In this document: piece after piece, positions 28,001 to 37,257 of the stretch | Numbering within the stretch: the first letter of the stretch is position 1 | How the letters are laid out: each line of letters opens with the position of its first letter | Assembly (NCBI GenBank): GCA_016709155.1 | Contig: JADJEI010000001.1 | Span: 1,426,001-1,490,000, forward strand | Source: Ignavibacteriales bacterium | Lineage (GTDB): Bacteria > Bacteroidota > Ignavibacteria > Ignavibacteriales > Ignavibacteriaceae | Direction of reading: 5' to 3' | Length of the DNA stretch: 64,000 nt | Translations under genes and position numbers: made by a program | The notes under the pieces: generated by a model | Told to the model about the DNA's origin: nothing | The model's database searches: none | The model's input: only the letters and a program-made list of their open reading frames with translations

Positions 28001-30178
28001 TTACTCAGTAATTAATTCTTTCCCAAGAAAATTTCTGAACCAGAATTGGACTTGTTCTCTTATTGCATGATTGAATTTTGGCCAGCCCACTCCATGCCTT
28101 TCGTTCGGATATAACATCAATTCAAAATCTTTATTCAGTGTAGTAAGTTTATCAATCAACTGAATTGTGTTTTGCATGTGCACGTTGTCGTCCATTGTCC
28201 CGTGAGTAATTAAAAGATGTCCTTTGTAATTATCAGCGTGCGTAATAGACGAGGCAAAATTGTATCCATCAGGATTTTCCGCTGGAGTATCCATATATCG
28301 TTCTGTATAAATATCATCATAAAGACGAAAATCAGTAACAGAATATTCTGCAACTCCATGAGTGAAATAATCAGCGCCATAAGTTAAAGCCATACAGGTA
28401 ACATAACCACCATAGCTGCCGCCTGTAATTCCAATCTTAGTTTCATCAACAAATGGTTTTGACCGGAGCCATTTAACTGCTTCAATATAATCATGCATTT
28501 CCCACTTACCGAAATTGCGATGCATAAAGTCTGTCCCCTTTTTCCCAAAATGACCCGAACCTCTATGATCAACACTCATATAGATTATTCCATTCTGAGC
28601 CAGATAATATCCATTGAGCCAGTACTCGTAGGAGTTACTTACTGTTGGTGCACCAGGTCCGCCGTAAATATCTATAACAACGGGATACTTTTTTGATTCA
28701 TCAAAATCCGGAGGTAAAATCCATTTAGCAGGAAAATCGAAACCATCGCCCGAAGGAATAGTAAACAACTCTACATGACCTAGCTTGTACTCATTCATTG
28801 CAGAGAGTTTTTGATCACCGAGCAGCCTGATTGACTGCCCATTGCTGTTAAGCATGAATATTTTTCTTGGAGTTTGAATATTAGTGTAGCGATCAATAAT
28901 AAAATTTCCGTTTGGAGATACAGTACAGTTATGAGTACCAGCTTCCGAAGTTATCTGAAGAAAATTATCGCCGTGAATATCAACTTTATAAAACTGTGTC
29001 TCTGTAGATTTATCTTTTGAAGCATGATAATAAACCAATCCGGCTTCTTCATCTACGAATGAAATATCCGTCACAGTCCCTTCACCGGAGGTAATTTTGG
29101 AAATCAGTTTCCAGTTTTTATCATAATAGTAAATATTTTTCCATCCATCAATATCTGAGCGTAGTAAAAAGCCGTTTCCATTTTTAAAAACATACACGTC
29201 TTCTAAAAATTCTACCCACGTTGGCTGAGTTTCCTGATAGACTAAATTTCTTTTCCCATTAGTTGGGTCAGAGGAAAATATTTTTAGAGTGTCCTGCCCT
29301 CTGTTTATCCATTGATAGAAAAGTTGTTTGCTGTCGGTGTTCCAAAAAACCCACGCTACATAGCGATCAATATTTTCGTCCGTTTCAATCCAGGTCGTTA
29401 AACCGTTGTTAATATCCGCAACGCCAAGTTTGACCATTGGATTAGGATCCCCTGGTTTGGGATAATGTTCCCACTCAAGTTCACCGTGAATTCCATCGGC
29501 ACGAAATAGTGGAAATTTTGGAACCGGTGAATCATCAAACCGTAAATAAGCAATCATCTGGCTGTTTGGCGACCACCAAAATGCAGCATAGTTTGAAGCA
29601 CGACCAAGTATTTCCTCATAATAAACCCACGAAGCATAGCCATTATAAATTTCATCTGCACCGTCAGATGTTAGCTGCTTCTCAACGCCCGATTGAACAT
29701 TGACAAAAAATAAATTATTTGAACGTGTGAATGCAATCTTATTTCCGTCTGGAGAAAATTTGGGATTTTTTTCTTCTTCGATATTTTCAGTTAATCGTTT
29801 AAATATATTTTCTTTAAGAGAATAATAATAGATGTCATTATCATTAACGAAACAGTAACTATTTCGATCTTCAGTTACATCGTCACTTCTTTCTATTGAG
29901 AATCCATCGGGAAGATTTTTATTAACCTCGGAATAATTAATATATACTTCCTCCTCACCTGTTTCAGCATCTACTTTTAATAATACTGAATTGCCGTCAA
30001 TGCTTTTAGTTTCAAGATAGTGGTTATCATCAAGCCAGCCCTGCAGGCGCGGCAGCGGTCCAAGTAACCTCGGTTCACCTCTCGAATATACTTGTTCGTA
30101 AGTGAGCTGCTTGTCTTGTGCTGAGATGAGGAAAGAAAAGAGAAGAAAAAGTCCTATTGATATCTGCAATTTTTTCAT
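28001..30178 (-). CDS. Dipeptidyl-peptidase IV family serine peptidase (S9B)
   Basis: 725 residues with a signal peptide (ISIGLFLLFSFLISAQ). The N-terminal propeller domain contains the DPP-IV EE dipeptide region (YASWVYYEEILGRA) that binds the substrate amino end. The C-terminal alpha/beta-hydrolase domain has GGSYGGY with the nucleophile Ser588, the Asp in HGTMDDNVH and the His in NERHGVGW. It removes X-Pro (and sometimes X-Ala) dipeptides in the periplasm. With the M13, M14 and tricorn-like enzymes it forms a broad peptide-degrading set. The ribosome-binding site is GGAG. Confidence 0.96.
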   Translation of the reverse strand: MKKLQISIGLFLLFSFLISAQDKQLTYEQVYSRGEPRLLGPLPRLQGWLDDNHYLETKSIDGNSVLLKVDAETGEEEVYINYSEVNKNLPDGFSIERSDDVTEDRNSYCFVNDNDIYYYSLKENIFKRLTENIEEEKNPKFSPDGNKIAFTRSNNLFFVNVQSGVEKQLTSDGADEIYNGYASWVYYEEILGRASNYAAFWWSPNSQMIAYLRFDDSPVPKFPLFRADGIHGELEWEHYPKPGDPNPMVKLGVADINNGLTTWIETDENIDRYVAWVFWNTDSKQLFYQWINRGQDTLKIFSSDPTNGKRNLVYQETQPTWVEFLEDVYVFKNGNGFLLRSDIDGWKNIYYYDKNWKLISKITSGEGTVTDISFVDEEAGLVYYHASKDKSTETQFYKVDIHGDNFLQITSEAGTHNCTVSPNGNFIIDRYTNIQTPRKIFMLNSNGQSIRLLGDQKLSAMNEYKLGHVELFTIPSGDGFDFPAKWILPPDFDESKKYPVVIDIYGGPGAPTVSNSYEYWLNGYYLAQNGIIYMSVDHRGSGHFGKKGTDFMHRNFGKWEMHDYIEAVKWLRSKPFVDETKIGITGGSYGGYVTCMALTYGADYFTHGVAEYSVTDFRLYDDIYTERYMDTPAENPDGYNFASSITHADNYKGHLLITHGTMDDNVHMQNTIQLIDKLTTLNKDFELMLYPNERHGVGWPKFNHAIREQVQFWFRNFLGKELITE

Positions 30179-30292
30179 GAATGCTCCAATAGTAATAATG
30201 ATTTAATGCTTAAAAATAATAATTAAACACTTCCGCTGAAGTCATTTTTTATAAAAAAATTCTCAAATAAATATCAGGCTGAAAGATTTGAA

Positions 30293-30577
30293 TCAACTTC
30301 CGATTATTACATCGTGGAATTCGGAGTGTCTTTCCAGAAATGTCCAGATGTATGGGCAAGTAGGTATTACGATTAGAGCGTTCTCGCGGGCATACTGAAA
30401 TGCTTCTTTAACAATTTCCGAAGCGATTCCTCTACCGCGGAAATCATACGGAACATAAGTATAATATAGATCAATTGTATCCTCCCCCCTCATTCGATAT
30501 CTCAGATAACATTCTTTGCCGTCAACGGTTCCAGTAAACTTCTTGTTCTCGATATCGTGTGTTACTTCAATCTGCAT
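30293..30577 (-). CDS. Small GNAT-like N-acetyltransferase (YidJ/COG2388 type)
   Basis: A 94-residue minimal GNAT fold: a beta hairpin (KKFTGTVDGKECYLRYRM), the strand YYTYVPYDFRGRGIASEIV with the R-x-x-G-x-A acetyl-CoA loop, a helix and VIPTCPYIWTFLERH. The Cys-Pro-Tyr near the end is typical of this small family. Function is unknown in general. It stands alone on the minus strand, 114 nt upstream of the DPP-IV start. Confidence 0.85.
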   Translation of the reverse strand: MQIEVTHDIENKKFTGTVDGKECYLRYRMRGEDTIDLYYTYVPYDFRGRGIASEIVKEAFQYARENALIVIPTCPYIWTFLERHSEFHDVIIGS

Positions 30578-30704
30578 AAAATTTCCTTGATTGATTTTTA
30601 TGTAAAAATTATAACGTGTTGTAGATTATTGAATATTTGTTGGTGCTAATAAAATCAACTTTTTTGAAATAGTCAATATTGATTTAAATACTAATAACTA
30701 TTTT

Positions 30705-31316
30705 TTATAAGACCTCTCTTACTTGAAACTCTTGAATTAGATTTTCATAGCTGACAAAATTTATGGCATCCCAACCTAATTTAATTGCAGCATCACAGTA
30801 TTCCTTTACATCATCAATAAATAAATGTTGAGCCGGCGGAAACCCTGAAACAGTTTCCACTGCGCGGTAAATTTTTTCTTCGGGTTTTACGGCCCCTACC
30901 TTATGTGAAAGGATTAAACGATCGAAGTGTTTCAGAAAGTCAAATTTCTCCCACCCAAATTTTTTATGAATCGAATTGGTATTTGAAAGTAAAATCAATT
31001 TATAATTTTTTTTCAACTTAGGAAGTAAATTTGCAATGTCCTGGTTTACTCTGAATATTTCAGAAAAAAATCGGCAAAAAGTTTCGCTGTCAATTTTATA
31101 ATCAAGGATATTCAGCATCTTATCAATGAACTGTTGATCTGTCATCGTGCCGCTTTCATAACTGCGGTGAATATGATAATTATTTTTGTATTCAGCTAAA
31201 AATTTTTCCCCCAACCCTGATGAAACTTTATTTAACCGATCAGTCATTATTTTATAATCGAATGGAATTAGAACGTTACCAAGATCAAACACAATTACAG
31301 AATATTTCAAATTCAT
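30705..31316 (-). CDS. HAD-family hydrolase
   Basis: A 203-residue HAD protein with motif I FDLGNVLIPFD (catalytic Asp; the second Asp position is Gly, as in the YihX/HAD-IA group), motif II LILLSNTN, motif III Lys in GAVKPEEKIYRAV and motif IV FIDDVKEYCDAA. The cap is helical (class I). It probably dephosphorylates a small sugar phosphate or nucleotide. It is 8 nt downstream of the preceding gene, so the two are likely co-transcribed. Confidence 0.92.
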   Translation of the reverse strand: MNLKYSVIVFDLGNVLIPFDYKIMTDRLNKVSSGLGEKFLAEYKNNYHIHRSYESGTMTDQQFIDKMLNILDYKIDSETFCRFFSEIFRVNQDIANLLPKLKKNYKLILLSNTNSIHKKFGWEKFDFLKHFDRLILSHKVGAVKPEEKIYRAVETVSGFPPAQHLFIDDVKEYCDAAIKLGWDAINFVSYENLIQEFQVREVL

Positions 31317-31324
31317 TTTTTTAT

Positions 31325-32101
31325 TTATTTAATTGTGAATATTTCATCTTTTAATCCTGAGTTTGTTTTAATTGAGCTAACATTAAACTCAAGCTGTTGG
31401 GCACCAAAGGACTGTTTAATTCTGAAGGGATATTTAACACCGTTCACCGGCTTGTAATCATAGAAAAAAGTTTGCTGATCAAAAGCACCCTGCTTGGTAA
31501 CAACTTTTTTTTCTTCTTTCACTTTATAGCCTGTTTCAGCATCAAAGAATTGAGCCCAATTTGTTCCGCTTGGCAATGTGAATCTAACTTCATAACAATT
31601 TTTAGCCTCTATCATTTTCATTCCAATTAAAGTGATTTTAACTCCATAGTCAGCGGGATGAAGGATAAAATCAAGAGTTGCTTCTGCTTTTAATTTCTCA
31701 AGTTCTTCGTCCAAAATTTCAATTTCATTTTCTCCGGTTGACATTACACCTTTTTGCCCATCATAAAGTAATTGCTGGTTGAAGGTCCCGAATTTTATAT
31801 CCTGCTTTAATTTATTGGGTGATTTCTGATAGGAAACAATCGTAACATTTTGTCCTTGAACAGTGCCTCGCATAACGGTCGTACGGTCAACAACATTTTT
31901 AATTGAATCTGAACCACCAATAGACTCAATGTATTTCTGAATTACTGAATCAGCGGTTAAATCCTTCGGACTGACTAAACTATCTGCGTTCGTAATCGTA
32001 TCAGCATCACCAAAGATGTAGTTGGTTATATGCCCATAGGCAGGAGGGAAATATGTAAACAAAAGTAAAACAATAAATTTTAGAAATTTTTTTAATTTCA
32101 T
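31325..32101 (-). CDS. Putative periplasmic outer-membrane lipoprotein-sorting-like protein
   Basis: I place the start at 32101 (MKLKKFLKFIVLLLF), which gives a signal peptide and follows AAGG; the frame is open 42 codons further without a better start. The mature part has ADSVIQKYIESIGGSDSIKNV, then beta strands (DRTTVMRGTVQGQNVTIVSY, KGVMSTGENEIEILDEEL, FFDAETGYKVKEEKKV, PFRIKQSF). This layout is seen in LolA/LolB-like proteins of Bacteroidota and in the C-terminal extension of some M16 peptidases. It probably binds a lipid or lipoprotein in the periplasm; this is a fold-level guess. Confidence 0.72.
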   Translation of the reverse strand: MKLKKFLKFIVLLLFTYFPPAYGHITNYIFGDADTITNADSLVSPKDLTADSVIQKYIESIGGSDSIKNVVDRTTVMRGTVQGQNVTIVSYQKSPNKLKQDIKFGTFNQQLLYDGQKGVMSTGENEIEILDEELEKLKAEATLDFILHPADYGVKITLIGMKMIEAKNCYEVRFTLPSGTNWAQFFDAETGYKVKEEKKVVTKQGAFDQQTFFYDYKPVNGVKYPFRIKQSFGAQQLEFNVSSIKTNSGLKDEIFTIK

Positions 32102-32295
32102 TTTTGATACCTTTAATATTCTTTTTTCGATATAACAAAATAGAAACTCCGCTCTAAATATTGAAGTAAATGCTGCACGAAATGTAGGTGTATATACATT
32201 CCCCGTAATTATTTGACCACTTGTCAATATGATCTTTTCAATTTGAAGGAAGAAAACATATTTTAGAACAAGGTAAAATCAATTAATAAATTATT

Positions 32296-34710
32296 ATGAA
32301 AACAATTTCCTTTCTTTTGGTGTTTATTTTTTATCACTCCATTTTATTTTCGCAGAGCGATTTTTTTGTTCGCGGCAAAGTTACCGATGAGGCTAACAAC
32401 CAACCTTTACCATTTGCAAATATAAGAGTTGATAAAACAAGTCTTGGTACTTCAGCAAACGCCGAAGGCAATTATGAATTGAAACTTGCTCAAGGCAAAT
32501 ACGATTTGATAGTTTCATATATTGGATTTATTTCGGATACTATTTCAATCAATCTTGATTCAGATAGAAGTGAAATTATCTTTTCACTTTTTCAATCCAA
32601 AGTGGATTTACCCGAAATAGTAATCCTGCCAGGCGAAAACCCCGCCCTCGAAATAATAAGAAAAGCAATTCTGAAAAAGCATGAACGAGAATTGAAAATT
32701 ACTGATTACGAATTCGAGTCTTACACAAAAGGACTTGTGAGATCACAGAAGGAAATATCGGCAGGCAATAACAGCGTGGGGATTGGCATCGGGGCAGATT
32801 CGAGCGAATTGAAAATCACAGGTATTCTTGAAAATCAAAGCAAAGGATATTTCAAAAAACCTGATGGCTTCAAAGAAATTATTCTTGCAAGAAAACAAAG
32901 TTCAAATTTTCCTGCATCAATAAATATTCTTACCGGCGGAAGATTCATCCTAAATTTTTATGATGATGATGTGAATTTTTTCGGCAAGGATTTGCCAGGA
33001 CCTTTAGCAGAGAACACACTCGACTATTATTATTTCTACATACAAAAAACTTTGGCCATTGATGACAGAAGAGTATTTCAACTTTACATGTCACCCGATG
33101 ATAAAGATGATCCTGGTTTCGAGGGAAGTATTTTTATTACCGACAGTACTTTCGATTTAATTAAAGTTGATGTGCAGTTAAATCGGGCTGCAAATACCGG
33201 AGGAATTTTAGATACGAATAATATATTCCAGCAGTTTGCTTTGTTCGATGAATCAGTTTATATGCCCGTTGATTATAGATTATTTATTAAAGTAAATTTT
33301 ATGGGACTTGCAAAGTTTGGTTTTGAAATGAACACTATTCTATATAATTATAAAATCAATAGCAGCATTAGTAATGATATTTTTAACAAAGCAATAATTA
33401 CGGTTCTTCCGGAAGCCGATGAAAAAGATTCAACATATTGGTTCGCCACACAAACGATCCCGAATACAACTGAAGAGCAATTAGCTTATGAGAGAATTGA
33501 CAGCTTAAAAAATATTCCTACAAATATTTGGGACGATTTTTCTATTTTCTCTACGAAAATGAATCTTTCTGAAAATGCCTCGACAAGTGCGCCGTTAGGT
33601 ATGTACCACTTCAACAGGATTGAAGGACATTCTTTTGATTATGGTGTATGGTTGTATGAACTGAATAACCGACGAATAAGTTTATCACTCAATACAGGGT
33701 ACGGGTTTTCCGACAAAAAATTCAAATGGAATTTTAATTCGAAAGTTCTACTCGGAGATTACAGAACTATCAGTATGAATCTGAATCTTTTTAACAAATT
33801 AAAAATCCTTTTTGATAATAGTGAAAATTATAACGAACTAACGAGTACGCTGCTTTCGCTGATTTCTAAATACGAATTCAGAGATTACTACTACTCACAA
33901 GGAGGCGGTATTAACTTAGAGGGAGAAGTTTTTCCAGTGCTAAAACTTCGTCTGGGATTTAATCACTCAAAAGATTTAATTGCTGAAAATAAAACTAATG
34001 TTTCTTTATTTTATGATAAGAAAACTTACAAAGCTAATCTTCCTATAAACGAAGTTACAATAAATTCCGTTTCAAGCGGCTTTACAATTGATTTCAGAGA
34101 TTACATCGAAGATGGTTACTTCAGGAATAGAGTTTCCTTTGGAAAATCTTTTGTACTGCTTTCCGGTGATGTTACTTATTCATCTAATGATTTTTTGAGA
34201 TCGGATTTTGATTTTACCACTTACGAATTGAAGTTGAGCGGCGCTTTGCAAAACTTCAGAAATTCTTCTTTAAGATTTTTAATTTATGGGATGTATAACG
34301 ATGGCACTCTGCCATATCAAAAATTATTTTCACTACCGGGAAATATTGATTTAACTTCCCGGGAATTTACGTTCAGGACTTTGAATCTGAATCAAGTTGT
34401 TGGCGAAAGAGTTTTAACAATAAATATTGAACAAAACTGGTATGATGAAATTTTCAAAACTTTAGATTTACCTTTTCTAAGCAAGATGCAACTTCAATTA
34501 AACACATTTATTAATATGGCAATTGTAGAAACCGGAGAAAATACCAGCTCAATTGTTCCGAACAATATTGATTCTTTCCCTCATCCCTTTTATGAAGCAG
34601 GATTCGGAATCGCGCATCCATTGATTCCATTAAAAATCGAATTTGCGTGGAAATTAAATTACAGGGGAGAAAATAATTTTAGAGTCGGAATTAATTCGTT
34701 TATTTTTTAA
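32296..34710 (+). CDS. DUF5686 / carboxypeptidase-regulatory-like outer-membrane protein
   Basis: 804 residues with a signal peptide (SFLLVFIFYHSILFSQ). A CarboxypepD_reg-like beta-sandwich follows (about residues 24-110, VRGKVTDEANNQPLPFANI, GTSANAEGNYEL), as at the start of SusC-like proteins. Next is the DUF5686 region (ALEIIRKAILKKHERELKITDYEFESYTKG) and a long beta-barrel-like C-terminal half ending in an aromatic (INSFIF). These proteins are typical of Bacteroidota outer membranes; their function is not established. No SusD partner or TonB plug is present. Confidence 0.9.
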   Translation: MKTISFLLVFIFYHSILFSQSDFFVRGKVTDEANNQPLPFANIRVDKTSLGTSANAEGNYELKLAQGKYDLIVSYIGFISDTISINLDSDRSEIIFSLFQSKVDLPEIVILPGENPALEIIRKAILKKHERELKITDYEFESYTKGLVRSQKEISAGNNSVGIGIGADSSELKITGILENQSKGYFKKPDGFKEIILARKQSSNFPASINILTGGRFILNFYDDDVNFFGKDLPGPLAENTLDYYYFYIQKTLAIDDRRVFQLYMSPDDKDDPGFEGSIFITDSTFDLIKVDVQLNRAANTGGILDTNNIFQQFALFDESVYMPVDYRLFIKVNFMGLAKFGFEMNTILYNYKINSSISNDIFNKAIITVLPEADEKDSTYWFATQTIPNTTEEQLAYERIDSLKNIPTNIWDDFSIFSTKMNLSENASTSAPLGMYHFNRIEGHSFDYGVWLYELNNRRISLSLNTGYGFSDKKFKWNFNSKVLLGDYRTISMNLNLFNKLKILFDNSENYNELTSTLLSLISKYEFRDYYYSQGGGINLEGEVFPVLKLRLGFNHSKDLIAENKTNVSLFYDKKTYKANLPINEVTINSVSSGFTIDFRDYIEDGYFRNRVSFGKSFVLLSGDVTYSSNDFLRSDFDFTTYELKLSGALQNFRNSSLRFLIYGMYNDGTLPYQKLFSLPGNIDLTSREFTFRTLNLNQVVGERVLTINIEQNWYDEIFKTLDLPFLSKMQLQLNTFINMAIVETGENTSSIVPNNIDSFPHPFYEAGFGIAHPLIPLKIEFAWKLNYRGENNFRVGINSFIF

Positions 34711-34713
34711 TAA

Positions 34714-34738
34714 AAAAAAGCGCTCAAAAAGAGCGCTT
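34714..34738 (-). terminator. Rho-independent terminator
   Basis: Perfect 8-bp stem AAGCGCTC/GAGCGCTT with a 5-nt loop, followed on the minus strand by T8. It serves the RRM gene and lies between converging genes. Confidence 0.88.
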
Positions 34739-34763
34739 AAGAATTGGCAAGAAAACCTTCGAA

Positions 34764-35018
34764 TCATTTTTCCTTTGGCTTTGCTTCACTTACAATAATG
34801 TTACGTCCATTTACTTCCGTACCATTCAATGCTGTGATAGCTGCACTTGCTTCGGATTCATTTTCCATTTCAACAAATCCAAATCCTCTCGATTTACCGG
34901 TCTGACGATCGGTAACAACTTTTGCAGTAACGACTGCGCCATGAGATTCAAACATTTCCCTCAAAGCTTTGTCGTTAACTGCCCAGGGAAGACTCCCTAT
35001 AAACAATTTAGTACTCAC
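34764..35018 (-). CDS. RNA-binding protein with single RRM domain
   Basis: 84 residues forming one RRM: RNP2 is KLFIGSL at the start and RNP1 is SRGFGFVEM at about residues 45-53, with the aromatic residues needed for RNA stacking. A short charged tail (SEAKPKEK) follows. Such one-domain RRM proteins occur in cyanobacteria and Bacteroidota and are often cold-induced. Here a -7-like element (35083-35090), then a hairpin with T9 (35043-35067), lie in the leader, suggesting control by premature termination. It ends at a strong terminator. Confidence 0.95.
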   Translation of the reverse strand: MSTKLFIGSLPWAVNDKALREMFESHGAVVTAKVVTDRQTGKSRGFGFVEMENESEASAAITALNGTEVNGRNIIVSEAKPKEK

Positions 35019-35042
35019 GAACTGACCTCTGAAAAAATAGTG

Positions 35043-35067
35043 AAAAAAAAACTCGGTGCTTTCACCG
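35043..35067 (-). promoter_or_regulatory. Attenuator-like hairpin with T9 in the RRM leader
   Basis: CGGTG-AAAG-CACCG stem-loop followed directly by nine T on the minus strand, 25 nt upstream of the RRM start codon and about 20 nt downstream of the -7 candidate. It has the form of an intrinsic terminator inside a 5' leader. Confidence 0.55.
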
Positions 35068-35082
35068 CACTAAAACTTAGTA

Positions 35083-35090
35083 CAAAACTA
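35083..35090 (-). promoter_or_regulatory. Candidate Bacteroidota -7 element (TAGTTTTG)
   Basis: Exact TAnnTTTG match about 65 nt upstream of the RRM start. The -33 region is T-rich but lacks a well-placed TTG. Confidence 0.35.
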
Positions 35091-35393
35091 TTCAAAAAAC
35101 AAAAACTTTTTTAATTTATTCGCACTTTTTCTTCACACTTTCTTACTTTAAAATAAATTTATCCTAAAAATATTTAACAATTTTAGACTATAATTAGTAA
35201 GTCTCGAAATAGGTTAAGGAATGCGTGGGGTGCTGCTATGCCTGTTTGCATAAGAATAACGATTGTGGCAGTGCCATCAGAGATCTCTATTTAACAAGAA
35301 ATACTTTAAAGAATATCCCTGCGTTAATTATCACTTACTTATTATTTTATGTTTCAATTTAAAAAAATTTCAAATTAAAAATATTTTAATTCA

Positions 35394-36191
35394 ATGTCAG
35401 AGGAGAATAAAAAAAATAAGCGGAAACCGGGGCAAGAAAGAGATGAAATCATTGGCAAAGTAGAATACTATCGCCAGTTTAATTCAAAATTATTGAACAA
35501 CAAAAGAGACATTGTTGTCTGGCTGCCAAATGGTTACAACCCTCAAAAACATCCTGATAAGACCTATCCGGTTCTTTACATGCACGATGGTCAAAATATA
35601 ATTGACCCTAAGACTTCTTATGCCGGAAAGGACTGGCGCATTGATGAAACAGTAACTAAACTTATCCGACAGAAAAAGATAAAAGAAATAATTGTTGTGG
35701 GAATCTATAACACCACTGATAGATTAGAGGAGTACAGCTGGAGTGATAAGGGACAGAAATATTTAAGTTTTATTATTGATGAGTTAAAGCCTTTTATAGA
35801 TTTCGAATATAAAACGAAGACAGGGAAAGAAGATACTGCTATAATGGGCTCATCTATGGGGGGATTAATTTCATTTTATGCTGCGTGGCACCATCCGGAA
35901 GTTTTTTCAATGGCTGGCTGCCTTTCAAGTTCATTTTATTTTAATAACGATAGAAGTATTAAGCAAGTTGAATTATACAACGGTCCTAAAAAGCATGTTA
36001 AATTTTATATTGATCATGGTGAGGATGGGTTAATCAGAGGGCAGAAAATGTTCTGTTTGTTGACCCAAAAGGGTTATGTCGTCGGGACTGATATTGATTA
36101 CCAATATGTCCCCGGAGCCGAACACAATGAAAAAGAGTGGGCAGCAAGATTGGAAAGACCGTTGTTATTCTTTTTTAAAGAGAAGAAATAG
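35394..36191 (+). CDS. Putative esterase (alpha/beta hydrolase, Fes/IroE-like fold)
   Basis: 265 residues with no signal peptide. The putative-esterase family layout is clear: NKRDIVVWLPNGYNP, the early YPVLYMHDGQNIID motif, the nucleophile elbow AIMGSSMGGLISFYAA, DHGEDGLIRGQ and a His in VPGAEHNEKEWAARL. The group includes enterochelin esterases and acyl-carbohydrate esterases; the substrate cannot be told. A basic N-terminal tail (EENKKNKRKPGQER) is unusual. It stands alone on the plus strand. Confidence 0.9.
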   Translation: MSEENKKNKRKPGQERDEIIGKVEYYRQFNSKLLNNKRDIVVWLPNGYNPQKHPDKTYPVLYMHDGQNIIDPKTSYAGKDWRIDETVTKLIRQKKIKEIIVVGIYNTTDRLEEYSWSDKGQKYLSFIIDELKPFIDFEYKTKTGKEDTAIMGSSMGGLISFYAAWHHPEVFSMAGCLSSSFYFNNDRSIKQVELYNGPKKHVKFYIDHGEDGLIRGQKMFCLLTQKGYVVGTDIDYQYVPGAEHNEKEWAARLERPLLFFFKEKK

Positions 36192-36375
36192 CTATTTAAA
36201 TCATTCACTGAGAGTGATCGCGATTTTTCGGAAGAGCAAAACATTCTATTGAATTATTTTATTGCCAATTTGCCTCAATGTGGTTGATTTGCTTCATTGC
36301 CAAATTATTTTCTAAAGTGTTAATTTACGGATAGTCAACTTTAATTAATTTATAAATTCATTTAAAGGTCATTTT

Positions 36376-37221
36376 ATGCGCTGGCAAGGAAGAAGAGGAA
36401 GCTCAAACATTGAAGACAAACGAGGGCTTTCATCGAAAGGCATTATAGGCGGGGGTATCGGTGGAATTGTAATCATTCTGATCGTTATGCTTTTAGGCGG
36501 CGATCCAACTTCGCTGCTGCAAAATATTCAAACAGATCAACAAACATCCAATTCTAATTATTCTGAAACAGCAGAAGAAAAAGAACTCGCACAGTTTGTT
36601 TCCGTAGTGCTTGCAGAAACTGAAGATACATGGCATAAAATATTTTCTGACCTTGGTGAAAACTATCGTGAGCCAAAATTAGTTTTATTCACGGGAAGTG
36701 TGCAATCTGCCTGCGGTACGGCAGGTGCATCAACCGGACCTTTTTATTGTCCCGGTGATGAGAAACTGTATATTGATTTAAGTTTCTTTGACGAACTCCA
36801 AAAAAGATTTAAAGCACCCGGAGATTTTGCAATGGCTTACGTGATTGCTCACGAAGTCGGACATCATATTCAAAACCTTTTAGGAACAATGGATAAAATG
36901 AATCAACTTCGCTCACGATTAAGTGAAGAAGAGTACAACAAATACTCAGTCAGATTAGAACTTCAAGCAGATTTTTATGCAGGAGTTTGGGCACATTACA
37001 CTGACAAATCGAAAAGGCTTCTTGAGGAAGGTGACTTAGACGAAGCAATAAATGCCGCAAGTGCTGTTGGCGATGACAGAATTCAAAAGCAGTCACAGGG
37101 CTATGTTGTTCCCGAATCTTTCACTCACGGTACTTCGGAACAAAGAAAACGCTGGTTCTATAAAGGATTTACTACCGGTGATATTAGGCAGGGGGATACA
37201 TTTGGCACCGATAATCTTTAA
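36376..37221 (+). CDS. YpfJ-type neutral zinc metallopeptidase
   Basis: 281 residues. The N-terminal MRWQGRRGSSNIEDKRG is the hallmark of the YpfJ/KPN_02809 family, followed by one membrane anchor (GIIGGGIGGIVIILIVMLLGG). The zinc motif is HEVGHH at residues 159-164, with a downstream RLELQADFYAGVWAH third-ligand region, and two cysteines (SACGTA, FYCPGD) as in the family. It is probably an envelope-anchored peptidase of unknown substrate. The acid phosphatase follows after 36 nt on the same strand. Confidence 0.93.
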   Translation: MRWQGRRGSSNIEDKRGLSSKGIIGGGIGGIVIILIVMLLGGDPTSLLQNIQTDQQTSNSNYSETAEEKELAQFVSVVLAETEDTWHKIFSDLGENYREPKLVLFTGSVQSACGTAGASTGPFYCPGDEKLYIDLSFFDELQKRFKAPGDFAMAYVIAHEVGHHIQNLLGTMDKMNQLRSRLSEEEYNKYSVRLELQADFYAGVWAHYTDKSKRLLEEGDLDEAINAASAVGDDRIQKQSQGYVVPESFTHGTSEQRKRWFYKGFTTGDIRQGDTFGTDNL

Positions 37222-37257
37222 TTTAATTTTTATTGTTTAATTGTTAATAGGAATTTT

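Larger units (their letters stand above)
35019..35393. other. Divergent intergenic region between RRM and esterase genes
   Basis: 375 nt. On the minus side it holds the RRM promoter candidate and leader hairpin. A GC-richer patch at about 35215-35285 (including TGGCAGTGCCATC) fits no RNA family I know. The remainder is AT-rich with no credible frame. Confidence 0.5.

Noticed and set aside
34718..34738. Terminator of the DUF5686 gene on the plus strand
   Set aside because: The stem is followed by A-rich, not T-rich, DNA on plus; it fits the minus-strand RRM gene better.
35215..35290. Possible small SRP RNA or other structured RNA
   Set aside because: It has GGTGCTG and TGGCAGTGCC but lacks the GGAAGC-type apical signature and a convincing long helix.
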